A DNA stretch of 64,000 bases from Gnetum montanum (lineage: Eukaryota; Streptophyta; Gnetopsida; Gnetales; Gnetaceae). Shown here piece after piece: positions 32,161-42,480 of the stretch; position 1 is the stretch's first letter; every line of letters begins with the position of its first letter. A program made the position numbers and the translations under genes. The stretch lies in contig MNCI01001848.1 in NCBI GenBank assembly GCA_015680685.1, positions 142,980 through 206,979 on the forward strand. Direction: 5' to 3'. The notes under the pieces were generated by a model. The model searched no databases. It was not told where the DNA came from and saw nothing but the letters and a program-made list of their open reading frames with translations.

Positions 32161-33771
32161 TTCCATTAGCCCAAGCAAGCTAGTGGAAGCAACACCTCAT
32201 CGAATGGATTAATCTCACTAAATTTTTTGGATCTCCTACTTTCAACTTAGTTGTGGGGGAGATGGTCATCTATGCTAATCATTAAAAGGGATCCTTAGTT
32301 TTTATACTTTTTTGTTTTATACTTTGTTATTCTTACACATTTTATTTTATAGTTTGTTATTTTTTCCCAATTTTTTTTACAACATTGTTAGGTTGTTTTG
32401 ACTTGAATATTTTACAATTTATTTTATATTTTAATTTATTTTGATGTGAATTTTTCTTATTATTTTCTAATAAAAGTGCTTTATTTCCAACAGGACATAG
32501 TGATGCTATAGCTATTTGCTAATGGTGATTTGTACTTAATGTTTTTGACTGCTAATATCTAGTTTCTATTTTTGAATTTTGATGACTAATAACTAAGATA
32601 AAGTTTCTTTTTCATGGAATAGGTAGTTAGTTCACATCATTCATCCATCCACAAACTCTATGGTGTTCCATGTTTTGGGAATATAAGGTCTCTTTTTCAT
32701 TAAGAAAACTCTAATGAGCTTGTGACCTTAGTAGTTTTCAAACTTGAGAAAGATTCAAAGGTTAAAAATGGTGGGACTTTAAGGGGACTCAATACTCTAT
32801 GTGCCTTTCTACTTACTTGAGTGCATGAGTGTTTTCATGAATTCCTTTCCATTTTGTGTTGACCAATAACAAGAAGTTAATAATTCTTTGCATGGTATGG
32901 TTCTCATCCAAAAATCCATAAAAACATAAAATTAAAAAAAAATCAAGGGAATTCAAAGCACACCCCTTAGACAGAATAACAAGCTCCAAGAACTGGTTGT
33001 CGAACTAGAACGACATGTTACTCATGCTTAAAGGTCCCCTCTTAGTTCACTTTCTACTTCTCTTTTATTCTGTAATAAGGAATGGTGACTGATCTATGGG
33101 AGAATTCTTGTGTCTCGAGGGGGTGGTTTGGTCTTAGAGTGGTGATGCAAAGTCACTAAAAGTGATTGGTTTTAATCTAGACTAAGGATGAACTTTATCA
33201 GGTTATTTAACCATAAGATCCACAAGGGACTTTATGTGACCATGATTAGGAATTCCATTCCATCTTCTCTCTCATCCATTAATGCTTATTGTAATCTACC
33301 TCATTGTTGGTTTCCATGTTTTTATTCAATGTCTTAGTTTGATCTATTAAAATTCTTAGGTAGATTCTTCTAGGTTAGGTCCTTCACTTTTTGTAACCAT
33401 TAATCAATTGTTGGGCCCACAGACTCCATATTTGAGGTTATGCATGGGCAAAAAGGACATGTGCCTACTATGGGGAAGACCCACTTACATATCTCTTAGG
33501 TGGGATAGTTAAGTTACTTATCCTTAGGCATTTCTACAATTAAATCTTTTGTGTGTCCCATTGGTTGCATCCAATTGTGTGCTCCTTAAGGCATTTTTCT
33601 CAAAAATTTCATTCTCTAATCAATTCTCCAGTTTTATGAACTTATACGCCTTTTTTTTTTAATGTTTTCATCATGTTAATAAATTTTCTAGATCTCTATG
33701 GATACCAATTTCATAAGAAAACTCTTTGTATTTTTCAAGATATTCAGGTGAAAATTTTGGTCATAGGTTCC
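32161..33771 (+). other. Element B post-pol spacer
   Basis: Non-coding. It has the T-rich block (32290-32470), the conserved 'tagttcacatcattcatccatcc' word (32630), 'agcacaccccttag' (32957-32970, also in D at 25691), and the 'ctatggggaagacccacttacat' block (33470-33495). The layout is the same as in D and A. Confidence 0.75.
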
Positions 33772-33862
33772 ATAGATGGGTACTCGTCAGTGGAGCCCAT
33801 GCATAAACAAGACCTCATATATGGGAACATGTTGATGTAAGGGTCCACTCACCTATATATAG
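33772..33862 (+). promoter_or_regulatory. Element B internal promoter (ATGGG/GATGT words + TATATATA)
   Basis: Words such as ATAGATGGGTACTCGTCAG and GTTGATGTAAGGGTCC resemble the U3 of B ('gttgatgtgtacccatcaatgg', 37454-37475). They are followed by CCTATATATAGG at 33852-33863, a symmetric TATA box. It lies about 440 bp before ORF3. The related fragment H has the clearer ATCGATGTGG copy. Promoter role inferred from layout. Confidence 0.5.
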
Positions 33863-34006
33863 GCAGTCACACTTAGTGATTTTTACATTTCCTTCAAAAT
33901 GAGGAGGGAGATATTTAATTTTTCAAAGCCCAAGACCTTCCAAGAGCCATATCTTCCTAATTGTTTGCCCAATTCACTTCATTCTTTGACCTTGTAGCTA
34001 CCAAAG

Positions 34007-34303
34007 GTAAGTTCTTTGACATGGGGGCCACAAATCTTACATTATTGATGAAAAAATTATGAAAATTTCTAACTTCCACAAAGTTTAACAAAGAAATCAA
34101 CATTAAAACATCAAATTATAAAAGTTAAATCCTTCCAACAAGCTTTGGTAACATTCTAAGTTGAAAATCATTAAAATAATAATAAAATAATCAATCTTCC
34201 ATGGTCCAAACATAGCCTAAGTGTAACTACCCAATGAGATAAGATATTTAAATGTTATAAGTTACATAATGAATACTAATCCTTGGTTATGTTTTGACCA
34301 TAG
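34007..34303 (+). other. Intron in the ORF3 leader of element B
   Basis: A consensus plant donor, CCAAAG|GTAAGT, at 34006/34007 leads to a branch-like TACTAAT at 34274-34280 and the acceptor GACCATAG at 34303, directly before ATG. The intron would be 297 bp. The same branch-AG-ATG arrangement is present in A, D and F, so it is a family feature and not a chance match. Confidence 0.65.
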
Positions 34304-37189
34304 ATGCAATTGAAAGGAAAGCATATGTGGGAAGGAGGACTATTATAACCAAGGGACAAATAATCACAAATAGGAAGGGGTCAAGAATAGCCCCATGAGC
34401 ACGTAGATACACATGCCATGAGACCTCTTTTGGTGGAGCCTGAAGTGGAAGTTGTTCAACAAATTCCTAAAGAAGCTATTGCAACAGAACTATCTCACTA
34501 AGATGAGATGCTTGAACCCATACTGAACCTTGAGGTTACCTTGATGAAAGCTTGCCTCAGGCAAATTGCAATCAAAGAGATCTAGCAATCCATGCTCTAA
34601 GAGTTGAACTTTAGATCTTTTTTGGAGTTCACACCTTTAGAAGTTAAGACTCAATTGCAAAACTCTCCCATGTGGCCCATAATCACTTCTAGCAAGGAGT
34701 GGTACATGGAAGAGACATACTTGTTTTAGAATAATCATCAAGTTGGTTTAATGGTCAAGATCAAGGATATTTCAATGTCCTACTAAGTGAAAGCCATTGC
34801 GAAGGCCCTTGGGTTACCAAAAACTGAGGCATGCCTTGCTCAAATCCCCATGCAGGTATATCTTAGCATGAAGAAGAAACAAATGTAGTTGTATTATGGA
34901 ATTAATTGTCAGAAGTTTGGCATGCTCACTATGATGGAATGTGCATATTTCAAGATTGTAGCCTTTCACTTCAATCGAACAAGTAGGCCAAGCAAGATCA
35001 CAACCTTCTCCACTTATGCATGTACCACTCTAAGCAATAGATTCCTAGTCAACCTTCCATAGCTTATTTATCTTCAGATAGAGAAGTGGTTTAAGGAAAA
35101 TGAATGTGGAAGGAAGACACTTCCCTTTCCATGCCTCATCCAAAAATTATGAAAGAGAGGTGGCATAACATGCTTTTGATGTGCTTTATCCACTTCTTAG
35201 GCAGAGATGATGAAGGATAAAGTGCTTGCCAAAATCACCCAAGAAGAGGAGAAACAACCACCGCCTCCACCACCCACTCAAAAAACAACATCAATGTCAT
35301 GTGCTACCCATAAGCACATGTGTGAGATTTGTGAGCATCTCATGTGAGAGTAGGAGCAACAAGTAGGAATGAGTAGTGGTGATCCATCTGTGTATTACCC
35401 AGTAGTGTATCACCTTAAGGAAGTGGCTTGAATAATTAACCAGATGGAAGGAGGTGGACTAATTTTCTTAGCCCAAAGAACATAGCTACCTATGAGATCA
35501 AATCTTGATGTTTGAGAGATAATGTATCTCTCTCTCAGTAGTAGTAATTTCTAGAAATCTTTAGGAATGTTGCTACTTTTTTGGTACATCTAGAGGAGAG
35601 TGAGGGAAAAACTATCTTAGTGATGGAGCATCATGGGTAGGAGATAGTAGTAGAGATGGTTTTTTATAGAATTTCTGAGGCATTAAAAGAACCTACAACA
35701 TTTGTACTAGATGTTTTTGCACTCAAAGACATGTAGACATCTACAAGAATAGTTAGTGACAAATTGAGTGCAAGCCAACATGAGAAGTTGCTGGAGTAAC
35801 TGGTGGGAACTAGGCAACTAATTTTGGATGTTTTTGACCTTCCAGATAATATCATTGCTACCTAGTCACAACTACTTAAGGTAAAGGAAAGGTTTCTCAC
35901 ATTTGATGGGCCACTTAAAATGGCTAGAATTGAAAACCAATGCTTTTTCGTGGAGGTTGTTGAACTTAGAGCCTACCTCAATGATCCCATGATACTTAGC
36001 TAAGCAACTATAAGAGATGAAGCTTTCCAATAGCTTTAGTAAAAACTTAGAGAGGCTAAGTTCACAAAGGAGTTGATAGTATTTGATTAGTGCTTAGTAG
36101 ATGTAGTGACCTACAACATGCGAAAAGACTTGAATTGAACTTTCTAGGAGAACAAGCACCTAACCATAGAAAACCACCACTTGCGCAATGTTGATGCATA
36201 AAAACAATGGCAAGATTTTATCCATCAATAGTAGGAGTAGCTAGCTAGAGTGAACAATGAATTGAGGAGATTAGTAGCCAAAAATAGAAATCTCTTCATG
36301 GAGGAAGTCCAAGCACTTCACTAAAAATATACAATAGAGATAACAACCTGGAAGAATGAGACTCTCTAATTTGAGAGAGTAAAAAATCACTACAAAGATA
36401 AGGTCGGTATAGAAAGAAATCAATGAAAAAAACATCTAAATGGTGAAGGTAAAAGTTAATGAGGCCTTCCAATAGCTCAAGGAAGAAGGTGATGTTTGGT
36501 AGCCTATCTTTGATGGGCTTAATGACTATAACAAAGTGGAGATCTACATGAAGGAGTTACATATCGAGGAGATGATGAAGTACATGAAGCTTACTAATCT
36601 TTGTTATGCAAACTTGGTGATTTTGATTGGTAGATAGCTATGGTAAGAGTTGGAGAAATAAGTGGCTAGCCTATACTTATTGTACAAGGAAAAGTTTAAG
36701 ATCCATAAGTAGACCAAGCAAAAGCTTGAGATTACCAACACCGAACTTGATGTTTTTAAGATAAGATTCACTAATCAATGAGCAACTACTAAGAATCTAG
36801 CCAATAGAATGAATGACTACCAAGAGCTACAAAATGTAGTTAAGGAATTCGATGTTGAATGCAAACTTTTCATTGCCTAGTTTATCAATGTTAAGGAGGT
36901 GTTACAAGCAATGCCTTGTCCTTGGGATGTTCCCACTCTAGTCCACATTTGAGATGCCATGTGGCCTATGAATGATCCTAGGGGAAAGAAGGAGAAGATG
37001 AAGGCACTATTGGATGCCTTTCAGCTTTCACTAGAAGTTGCTATTTCTACAAGACAACCATAACCACCTCAACCATTGCATGTGCCCAAAGTAGGAGAAG
37101 GTCCTTTAGAATCACAGGAGCCTCTAATGCCTAGGACAATTCAATTTTCTCCAACATCTTCACATAGTTTGAGAATTTGTGTTTGTTAA
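34304..37189 (+). pseudogene. Element B ORF3 (conserved head + long coiled coil)
   Basis: About 960 codons with many stops. The head contains ELNFRSFLEFTPLEVKTQL (about 34600-34660), MECAYFKIVAFHFNR (34938-34980), and KTLPFPCLIQKL (35118-35153), which align with F (FESFVEFTPEAIRDHL, RVYFKIETYHLFP, MALPFPCLIRKL). A Pro-rich stretch, EEEKQPPPPPPTQK (35247-35290), separates the head from a Lys/Glu/Leu-rich coiled-coil tail (about 35900-36900). The tail ends at MPCPWDVPTLVH (36910-36946) and KKEKMKALLDAFQ (36984-37022). The position after integrase is that of the Athila envelope-like ORF. There is no membrane segment that I can see, so envelope function is not supported. Confidence 0.75.
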
Positions 37190-37364
37190 TTTTGTCATGG
37201 TGTTAAATTTTGTTGTCATGAACACCAAAATTTTTGTAATCAATGTAAATTGTACACTCGGGCACTTAGTTTTTGTTGTTTTTTTTTGTGTGTGTCAATA
37301 ATCCCATACCTTCCAAAATTTTGTAAAGAACTCAAGGACGAATTTTCATTTAGTCGTGGCGGTA
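37190..37364 (+). other. Element B 3' untranslated tail and polypurine tract
   Basis: 'ttgttgtcatgaacaccaaa' and 'caataatcccatacc' are shared with D (26790-26885). The tract AGTCGTGGCGGTA ends at 37364, one base from the LTR start at 37365. It is the diverged form of AGTCATGGGGGTA in A, D and F. Confidence 0.7.
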
Positions 37365-38008
37365 TGATGAGGCATCATGGTTGGTCATGTTAATGAGATG
37401 TCATTAATGTGACCCCATCGATGTCATCCTATTGATGTGGGGCTTGACTTGTTGATGTGTACCCATCAATGGGGCCCCATGTTTTTGCTTATAATTGTGC
37501 ACCTTTAGCTACATTTATGGCATTAGATTTCATAGTTGTAGTAAAGCACTTGCAGTTTTTCTTTTTGAGAGTTAGAATATTTTCTAAGTGACCATAGTAG
37601 GAGTTAAATAGTGTACAAATATTTATTTGAGCATTGTTGTACCCAAGCACTGTAGTATGTGTAGCAATAAAGATGGGCTTTTTGATAAACCTTGTAGCAC
37701 TTTAAAATAGATTAATTATTTCATTCAAGAATTTAATATTTTAAGAAATTTCCTTTAATGTTTTAAGTAATTATGTAATTAATTAAGCTAAATTAAGATA
37801 GATTAAAAGAGATTAATTAAACACATAAGTACAACCACTTTGATCATATGTGTAAGAGTTGGTAATCCAAGTAATGCTTAACGTTTGGTAACCCAATAGT
37901 ATTAAACATGTTCAGGATGTATACAAAAAGTGGGAATAAATGCTTATGTTAGGATTAGTTAAGGGTTAGCTAGTTAGATTAAATTAGCAATAGAATTATT
38001 TTATTCAT
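37365..38008 (+). repeat. Element B 3' LTR, left part
   Basis: It begins TGATGAGGCATCATGG. U3 words CCCATCGATGTC and GTTGATGTGTACCCATC are at 37416-37470, TATAA is near 37490, and AATAAAGATGGGC is near 37661. It is interrupted at 38008 by element E (TSD TTCAT, 38004-38008) and continues at 47102. Confidence 0.9.
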
Positions 38009-38707
38009 TGTACTGTCTGAAATCGTCGGTGCTGGGCTGGAATGTTATGGGCATCGAAAGATTCACAGACAAGCATAGCCGACCCTACCTCCGCTTGAGG
38101 GCAAGTTGGAAACAGATGAAGGTAGAGTGCCTTGGATGGTCCGCACGTGGATCAAACAAAGACTTCCCCAACGTTTGCCGCTACAACATGTTGGGTTATA
38201 CGTAAACTGCAACTAAATGTAAACTAGTACGAAATGTACAGAAAATGTAAACGTGTGTAAACATAGAAAATGATGTAAACTGTACCGAAAGTTGGCTAAA
38301 TGTATCAAATGTATTGAAAAAGAATGTGTACAAAGCACCGGTCTATATGCAGTTGTGGATCTACACAAGGCAGACGTATAGCCCTGGTTGATGAGGATGG
38401 ATGATGAAAACTGCTAGGAATTTCTGCAGGCACAGTGTGAATGCTGTATGCTCAGCGTGCAGGATGTATGCCCAGCATGTGAGATCTGTGCTCCGATTTC
38501 TTGAGTGTCCCACGATTCCAAATTTTTTTGTCTCCCTTTGTGTCCGAATTGATTCCCCCTGATCTAGTGAAAAATTGAGGTTTTTATGAGATTTTGGGTG
38601 TTAGATTTGGATTTGGAGTGTTATGAATGGCTATTGGTGAGAACATTTCAGGTCGGATGACATGTGGCTGCTTTGCCCAAGTGCAGAGAATATTACAATT
38701 ATACAGC

Positions 38708-38827
38708 ATGCTACATGCCAACATGCTGCATGCCAGCGTACTGCATGCCAGAGTCCTACATGCCAGTGTGCTACATGCTAGCATGCTACATGCCAGAGTG
38801 TTGCATACCAACGTGCTGCATGCTAGG
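38708..38827. repeat. 15-bp tandem array, 8 units, in E left LTR
   Basis: Eight imperfect copies of a 15-bp unit of the form ATGCTGCATGCCAGC. Each holds CATGC, often GCATGC. The right LTR has only three units at the matching place (46173-46217). Because the unit is a multiple of three, it reads as a pentapeptide repeat (VLHAS/R) in one frame, which is not a real protein. Confidence 0.9.
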
Positions 38828-38919
38828 CATATGAACCTAGCATACAGACTTGACCTTAGTGTACAAACTTAGCATCAACCTCAGTGTACACCAAAATGTA
38901 CCCAGCATACACACATGAA

Positions 38920-39430
38920 ATGCTTCATTTTAAGGTCAAAACTTGATTTTTAGGTGCCTGTGAGCTACTAGGGACCTTGGGGAAGGTCCTAGGGGTCCAG
39001 ATGCTTAATTCTAGCATGTTTTGACTCATTTTTAGGAACCATAAGTTGCTGCACACTGGCTGCATGCTAGGTGTGTACATTGGGCATGCAAGAATGAAAG
39101 ACCATCATTTAGAGCCCAAAATTTGATTTTCAAGTGCCTGAGAGCTGTTGGGGACCTTGGGGAAGGTCCTAGGGGGTCTAGATACTCAATTCTGGCATGT
39201 TTTGACTCATTTTTGGGGTCCAAAAGTTGCTACACGTTGGGCGTGCAGGAATGAAAGACCATCATTTGGAGCCCAAAATTTGATTTTTAGGTGCCTAAGA
39301 GCTACTGGGGACCTTGGTGAAGGTTTTGGGGGGTCCAGACGCTCAATTCTGGCATGTTTTATCTCATTTTTGGGGTCCAAAAGTTGCTGCACGCTGGCTG
39401 CATGCTGAGCTGCACGCTGGGCATGCAGGT
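38920..39430. repeat. Three ~160-bp tandem units in E left LTR
   Basis: Starts of the repeated block are near 38916, 39092 and 39249. Each unit contains 'gggaccttgg(g/t)gaaggt', 'tctggcatgttttgactcattttt', and ends with CACGCTGG/GCGTGC inverted words. The matching array in the right LTR is 46305-46870, with an extra run of GCTGCACGCTGAG words near 46790-46865. Confidence 0.85.
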
Positions 39431-39663
39431 CTATGTGCAAGAAGTATACTTAGTCAAAGCTAAGTGTTTTGAGTTTGAAACTTGTAGTTCTTATTGCTAG
39501 ATGTTGGTGTAGTCTCCAATGGATCTCAAGGAACTTTTAATTTCTTGATTCGACTCTGTTTGATGCTATTTTTGAGGCTTTCAAGCTTGGTCATGCTGAG
39601 GACCAACATGACTTAGCTCAATTTCTGTCTACAAGTGTTAGCCAAAAATTTTGTGGTGTTTCA

Positions 39664-39681
39664 TTGGCCCCTCTTTGTTGA
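39664..39681 (-). other. Element E polypurine tract
   Basis: On the - strand TCAACAAAGAGGGGCCAA directly precedes the LTR start TGAAACACC. It fixes the - orientation. Confidence 0.75.
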
Positions 39682-41180
39682 TGTTTAGAGGAATTGACCT
39701 GAGAGGCATTGACAAAGAAGTACAAAACACCACAAGAAAACTGGGAGCAAGCATTGTCTTTTGGCACTTGGCCAGATGTCATCGCATTGTGTTCAGAAGT
39801 ACCTGGGATTGGGAAATGAAGTTTTAAGATGATGTCAAGGGAAGATGTTTGTAACAATGGAATTAGGACTTGATCAAGGGATTGTGCTGGTGTGGGAGAG
39901 GAGTGTTTATCTTGTGCAAACAAGTCATGTTGTTCCTTGTTGATAGATAGTGTTTGGTAGACTTGGAACCACGGCATGAGGTGTGCGTCCTTTCGAGGAA
40001 CAAGACTCTTGTATCAAGTTTAAGAGAACTTGTTGTCCAACAGCCAAAGCCATGCAATGAGGTGTAACATGATAGTTTGAGATGTGAGCACTTCTTTCCA
40101 AGACAACTGTCGCCCCGCCTGGGGCTTGTATGGGAAGTGCCAAGGGTCTTGTGGTTAATTTTGCTCTTCGCTCTTTGCTCTTTTCTTTTTCTTTTGGTTT
40201 TTTCTCTTTTTTTTGTTTTGTCTCTTTTTTTTTACTTTTTTTTTGGTTTCTTTTTTTTTTTGGAAAGAGCTTTCTTTCAATTTTGCACTCATGCTCATGT
40301 GCCATGTTGTGTGTGGAAACTGCTTGAGAGTGTCGTAGCATGCAACAATGTTCTCAAAGTTTTGGGGTGTACTGGGTGTATCTGGGGATTGTAACCGGGT
40401 AGGAAGGGGAATGAGAGTGTTGGGGAAGTGGAGAATGTATTGGAAACTGGGAATGTACTTTTGAACAGATTGATTAACTCAGGTGTGTGCATCAGAAACA
40501 ATGTGGCACCTTGTGATCATGATGAAGTGTATCCGTGTACGAGCACCACTGGGTGTCATCCTGCAAACACAACTCCAAGAAGACAAGAAAACCACAAGTG
40601 AATGAGTTAGTGAACACTTTAGACACGAATGTGGCCGATGCAAATGTAGGCACCATGTGAAATGTAAGGCAAGCAAAATAAGTAGCAATAGTGTTGTCAG
40701 AGCTGATGTGCTGAATGATGCGGTAGGCGTTGATGAAGAAATGTCATGAGTTACAGTAGCAGATGAATGTGCGAGAGATGATCTTGCCAGTTTATAGTCT
40801 TAGTGGACTGTCGTGGGTTAGTTTTATGTCATAACCCATTGGACATTGCTAGTTTAGCATCGTAGCAGATGATACATTGCTAGTTTATAGTCTTGGCGGA
40901 CTGTGGAGAGACAAACTAGTTTATAGTCTTAGCAAAATTTGGCGAATAAAACTGTGGTAGTTTAATGTCGTACCAGACGGGTGCTAATTTATTGTCATTA
41001 CGGATGCACTGTGGTGTCAGTTTATCATCATGACGCCAGGACAAGTGATGGTTGCATGCGTGTGCACCTGTATGATCTTGTAAACAAAAGCAACTAGAGA
41101 AAACAATTTTAAATAGCAACTACAGAAAACATGAATTGAAATGCATCCATAAATAGAAAATAATGTGAAACAGTGGTAGT
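39682..41180 (-). other. Element E non-coding 3' region
   Basis: No pol domain found. It holds a T-rich (- strand A/G-rich) tract at 40180-40265, which produces a Lys/Glu-rich shadow ORF, and several copies of 'tttatagtcttagcggactg'-like words at 40788-41030. Those words resemble the gag-linker repeat at 42546 and 42629, so the region may derive from the same linker or an expanded repeat. Confidence 0.6.
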
Positions 41181-42480
41181 TTAAGGCCTTTTCGGGCCAA
41201 GAGAAAATGTGTAAGCTAGTATAATACAAATGATTGTGACATATACACCGTGAAAGAATGTAAAGAGTGTGCGGAGATCCAGCTTATTTTTGGCTACAGG
41301 GGTGCTTTGATCGTGTGGTTGTCTCCTAACTGGATGTGGTTTTGGAAGAATTTTAGGCTTAGGCTTTGCTGGGAGGCTTATGGTTTTTGCCACTCGTTTG
41401 GGCATTTTAGCTCTAAATACTGTGTTGGTTGCCACTTGTCCAGGAATTTTAGCTCTAGGTGTTGCATTTGTTGCCATGTGTGTTGCTTCAAGAGGCTCCT
41501 CTTTCAAGACCTGTAACATGTCTATGTTGTGGTCAACTAGAAAGGGAGTGTTGTCGCCATGTATAATGACTTGTCCACCTTTGTACAGAAGGTGGATTTC
41601 TTGATGTATCGGTGAGGAAATGGCTCGTTGTTGTGCTAGCCAAGTTCTGCCAAGGAACATGTTGAAACTGGGCATCTCTTCTATGACAGTGAACTTTGTG
41701 CTGGTGGGGAATTATTCACTTGCCATGAAGGCTAGGTTAATCGTGCCCTTAACTGTGACAAGTGATCCATTGAAGGATTTTAAGCATGTGGTTTCTATTG
41801 GCATGATCTCATCTACCATGCCTAGTTTGTTGATGATGGAGTATAGAACTACATTTGTCGCCGCACCATCATCAAGTGCACTCTACGAATGGTACATTGC
41901 CCAACTCGTACACTAATCAACAATGGAGCCGTTGTGACCTCCCCTCATTCAAGGTTAACTTTAATTGCATCATCGTAGAAGGCTAAGGTGTTTGGACCCA
42001 GTCCTTGTGGTGTGTGTTGTGAAATCATCGCACAGATGGATTCCATGTTAACATGGATGTCCTCTGTAATAGGAATGGATGCTAATGTTTACGCTAAGGC
42101 TTCATGATGAGCCGATGATGTCATGACTAGGTCGTACAAGCTCATGGTTGTGTTCTTTTATTTGAGCGTTTGTTTCACCTAGGCTAGTGTAGCTACAAAG
42201 TTCGTGTTGTTTGCCATCGTGTTGGTTGCCTCTGTATGGGTCAAGGGCTTGGGCTTGGTTTGTTTGGGATTAGGGGCATGACCCCCAGTGTTCAATTGTT
42301 GTATACTAGGTGTGTCCTTTGTTTGGGCTATGGGTGTTATTTATTGTTCATTCATCCCCTTCTGTTGCCATTTGGTTTGCTTACCTGTGTTGCCTACATT
42401 TGGGCTATGGGTAGGTGAGGGGCCATAGTGTGGTGGCACCTTTATGACAAATGGTGGTTTAGGAGTTGTTGTTGTTGTTT
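41181..42480 (-). pseudogene. Element E protease remnant
   Basis: Open piece 41181-41675 begins MPSFNMFLGRTWLAQQRAIS, the 'LGRxWL' segment that closes a retropepsin domain, then SPIHQEIHLLYKGGQVIIHG. Upstream on the - strand (about 41680-42000) broken frames give ALLISVRVGQCTIRRVHL-like sequence, which fits the start of the protease domain in gypsy elements. No intact D-S/T-G could be read. What normally follows (RT) is missing. Confidence 0.7.

Larger units (their letters stand above)
38009..39663 (-). repeat. Element E 3' LTR (left copy)
   Basis: 1655 bp. On the - strand it starts TGAAACACC and ends CAGACAGTACA. It contains three units of about 157-175 bp (38920-39430) built on 'aatgaaagaccatcatttgg', with GCACGCTGGGCGTGC-like hairpins at their joins, and a 15-bp repeat array (38708-38827). 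Apparent ORFs here are by-products of the repeats. Confidence 0.9.

Noticed and set aside
38584-38872. Open frames on both strands with pentapeptide repeats (LHASV / ACSTL)
   Set aside because: They are translations of the 15-bp repeat in the LTR of E, open on both strands because the unit length is a multiple of three. No gene signals.
39925-40394. Lys/Glu-rich ORF (-) and Phe/Leu-rich ORFs (+) of 65-138 codons
   Set aside because: Produced by a T-rich/A-rich low-complexity tract in the non-coding 3' part of E; no conserved domain.
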